From Kocuria sp. (lineage in GTDB: Bacteria; Actinomycetota; Actinomycetes; Actinomycetales; Micrococcaceae): a DNA stretch of 50,754 nucleotides. The stretch spans positions 215,451 through 266,204 of the forward strand of contig NZ_JAUMTZ010000003.1 of the NCBI RefSeq assembly GCF_030530945.1, in the 5' to 3' direction. Made by a program: the position numbers and the translations under genes. The first letter of the stretch is position 1; each line of letters starts with the position of its first letter. Positions 50,704-50,754 of this stretch are shown in pieces. The notes beneath the pieces are model-generated. The model saw nothing but the letters and a program-made list of their open reading frames with translations. It was not told the DNA's origin and searched no databases.

Positions 50704-50754
50704 TCAGAAGTTCCCGCCCACGCCGCCGTCGAAGTCGCCGCCCCCGCCGAAGTC
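50704..50754 (-). CDS. C-terminal end of a Gly-rich protein (partial)
   Basis: Only the last 16 codons and a TGA are in the window, reading D-F-G-G-G-G-D-F-D-G-G-V-G-G-N-F. Such Gly/Phe/Asp endings are typical of TPM-domain membrane proteins, which often stand before pspA in Micrococcaceae. The identification rests on this tail and the position only. Confidence 0.5.
   Translation of the reverse strand, partial: DFGGGGDFDGGVGGNF

Noticed and set aside
1..50754. CRISPR arrays, insertion sequences, integrases, attachment sites
   Set aside because: No direct-repeat array, transposase, recombinase or tRNA-flanking duplication was seen. The region downstream of the initiator tRNA holds only two terminators.

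Overview
The window is chromosomal DNA of a very high-GC actinobacterium. Gene content and gene order (hemA beside a hemE-cgoX-chdC-cpfC-hemC-hemD-hemB-hemL block, adnA-adnB, nudC-uvrD2, a PDZ/Lon protein next to a UPF0182 protein) fit the Micrococcales. The protein sequences look most like Micrococcaceae such as Kocuria or Arthrobacter relatives. The genus is inferred by recognition, not by a search. No transposon, integrase, phage gene or CRISPR array was seen. Codon use and GC look uniform throughout.

Layout. (1) 126-2957: an O-methyltransferase with a tandem pair of fluoride channel genes (minus), then a membrane protein resembling the outer part of an RseA-type anti-sigma factor, and tatB (plus). 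(2) 2997-7468: mrp, a DUF1003 membrane protein and an MgtE-N/CBS protein (minus), with a divergent stress-type membrane protein. (3) 7545-10123: a proline aminopeptidase and a PHP-domain phosphoesterase. (4) 10142-13947: an orphan beta-class DNA methyltransferase, a DEAD-box RNA helicase with a long leader, a DUF3107 protein and a TetR regulator. (5) 13987-24476: the complete coproporphyrin-dependent haem pathway from glutamyl-tRNA to haem b, with hemA divergent from an eight-gene plus-strand run. (6) 24576-36553: DNA repair and nucleotide hygiene, with a DEDDh exonuclease, AdnA and AdnB, an APH-fold protein, NudC and a short UvrD2. (7) 36632-40123: an accessory-looking module with an alpha/beta hydrolase, an EthA-like Baeyer-Villiger monooxygenase and a divergent LacI-type regulator with palindromic operator candidates between them. 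(8) 40165-47877: a ThiF-like protein, a YgjP-type metallopeptidase, a DUF2342 protein, a PDZ-Lon protease and a UPF0182 membrane protein, all of poorly known role. (9) 47954-50754: initiator tRNA-Met with its own promoter, a HerA/DUF853 ATPase, PspA and the tail of a glycine-rich protein.

Two features of expression recur. At least ten adjacent gene pairs overlap by exactly four bases (GTGA or ATGA), which implies translational coupling. Many genes lack a Shine-Dalgarno sequence and instead have a -10-like hexamer (usually TAnnnT) ending 6 or 7 bases before the start codon, the arrangement expected for leaderless mRNAs. Intrinsic terminators are long, perfect GC-rich hairpins without a T-run.

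The most interesting points are: apparent loss of sigE from a locus otherwise ordered like the mycobacterial Rv1220c-Rv1232c region; a UvrD2 that ends at the linker before its usual C-terminal domains, exactly where the gene order changes; an AdnA with Arg in place of the Walker A Lys; and a BVMO-hydrolase pair apparently under LacI-type control. I do not see a clearly new multi-gene system. The least explained set is the ThiF / M48 / DUF2342 / PDZ-Lon / UPF0182 cluster.
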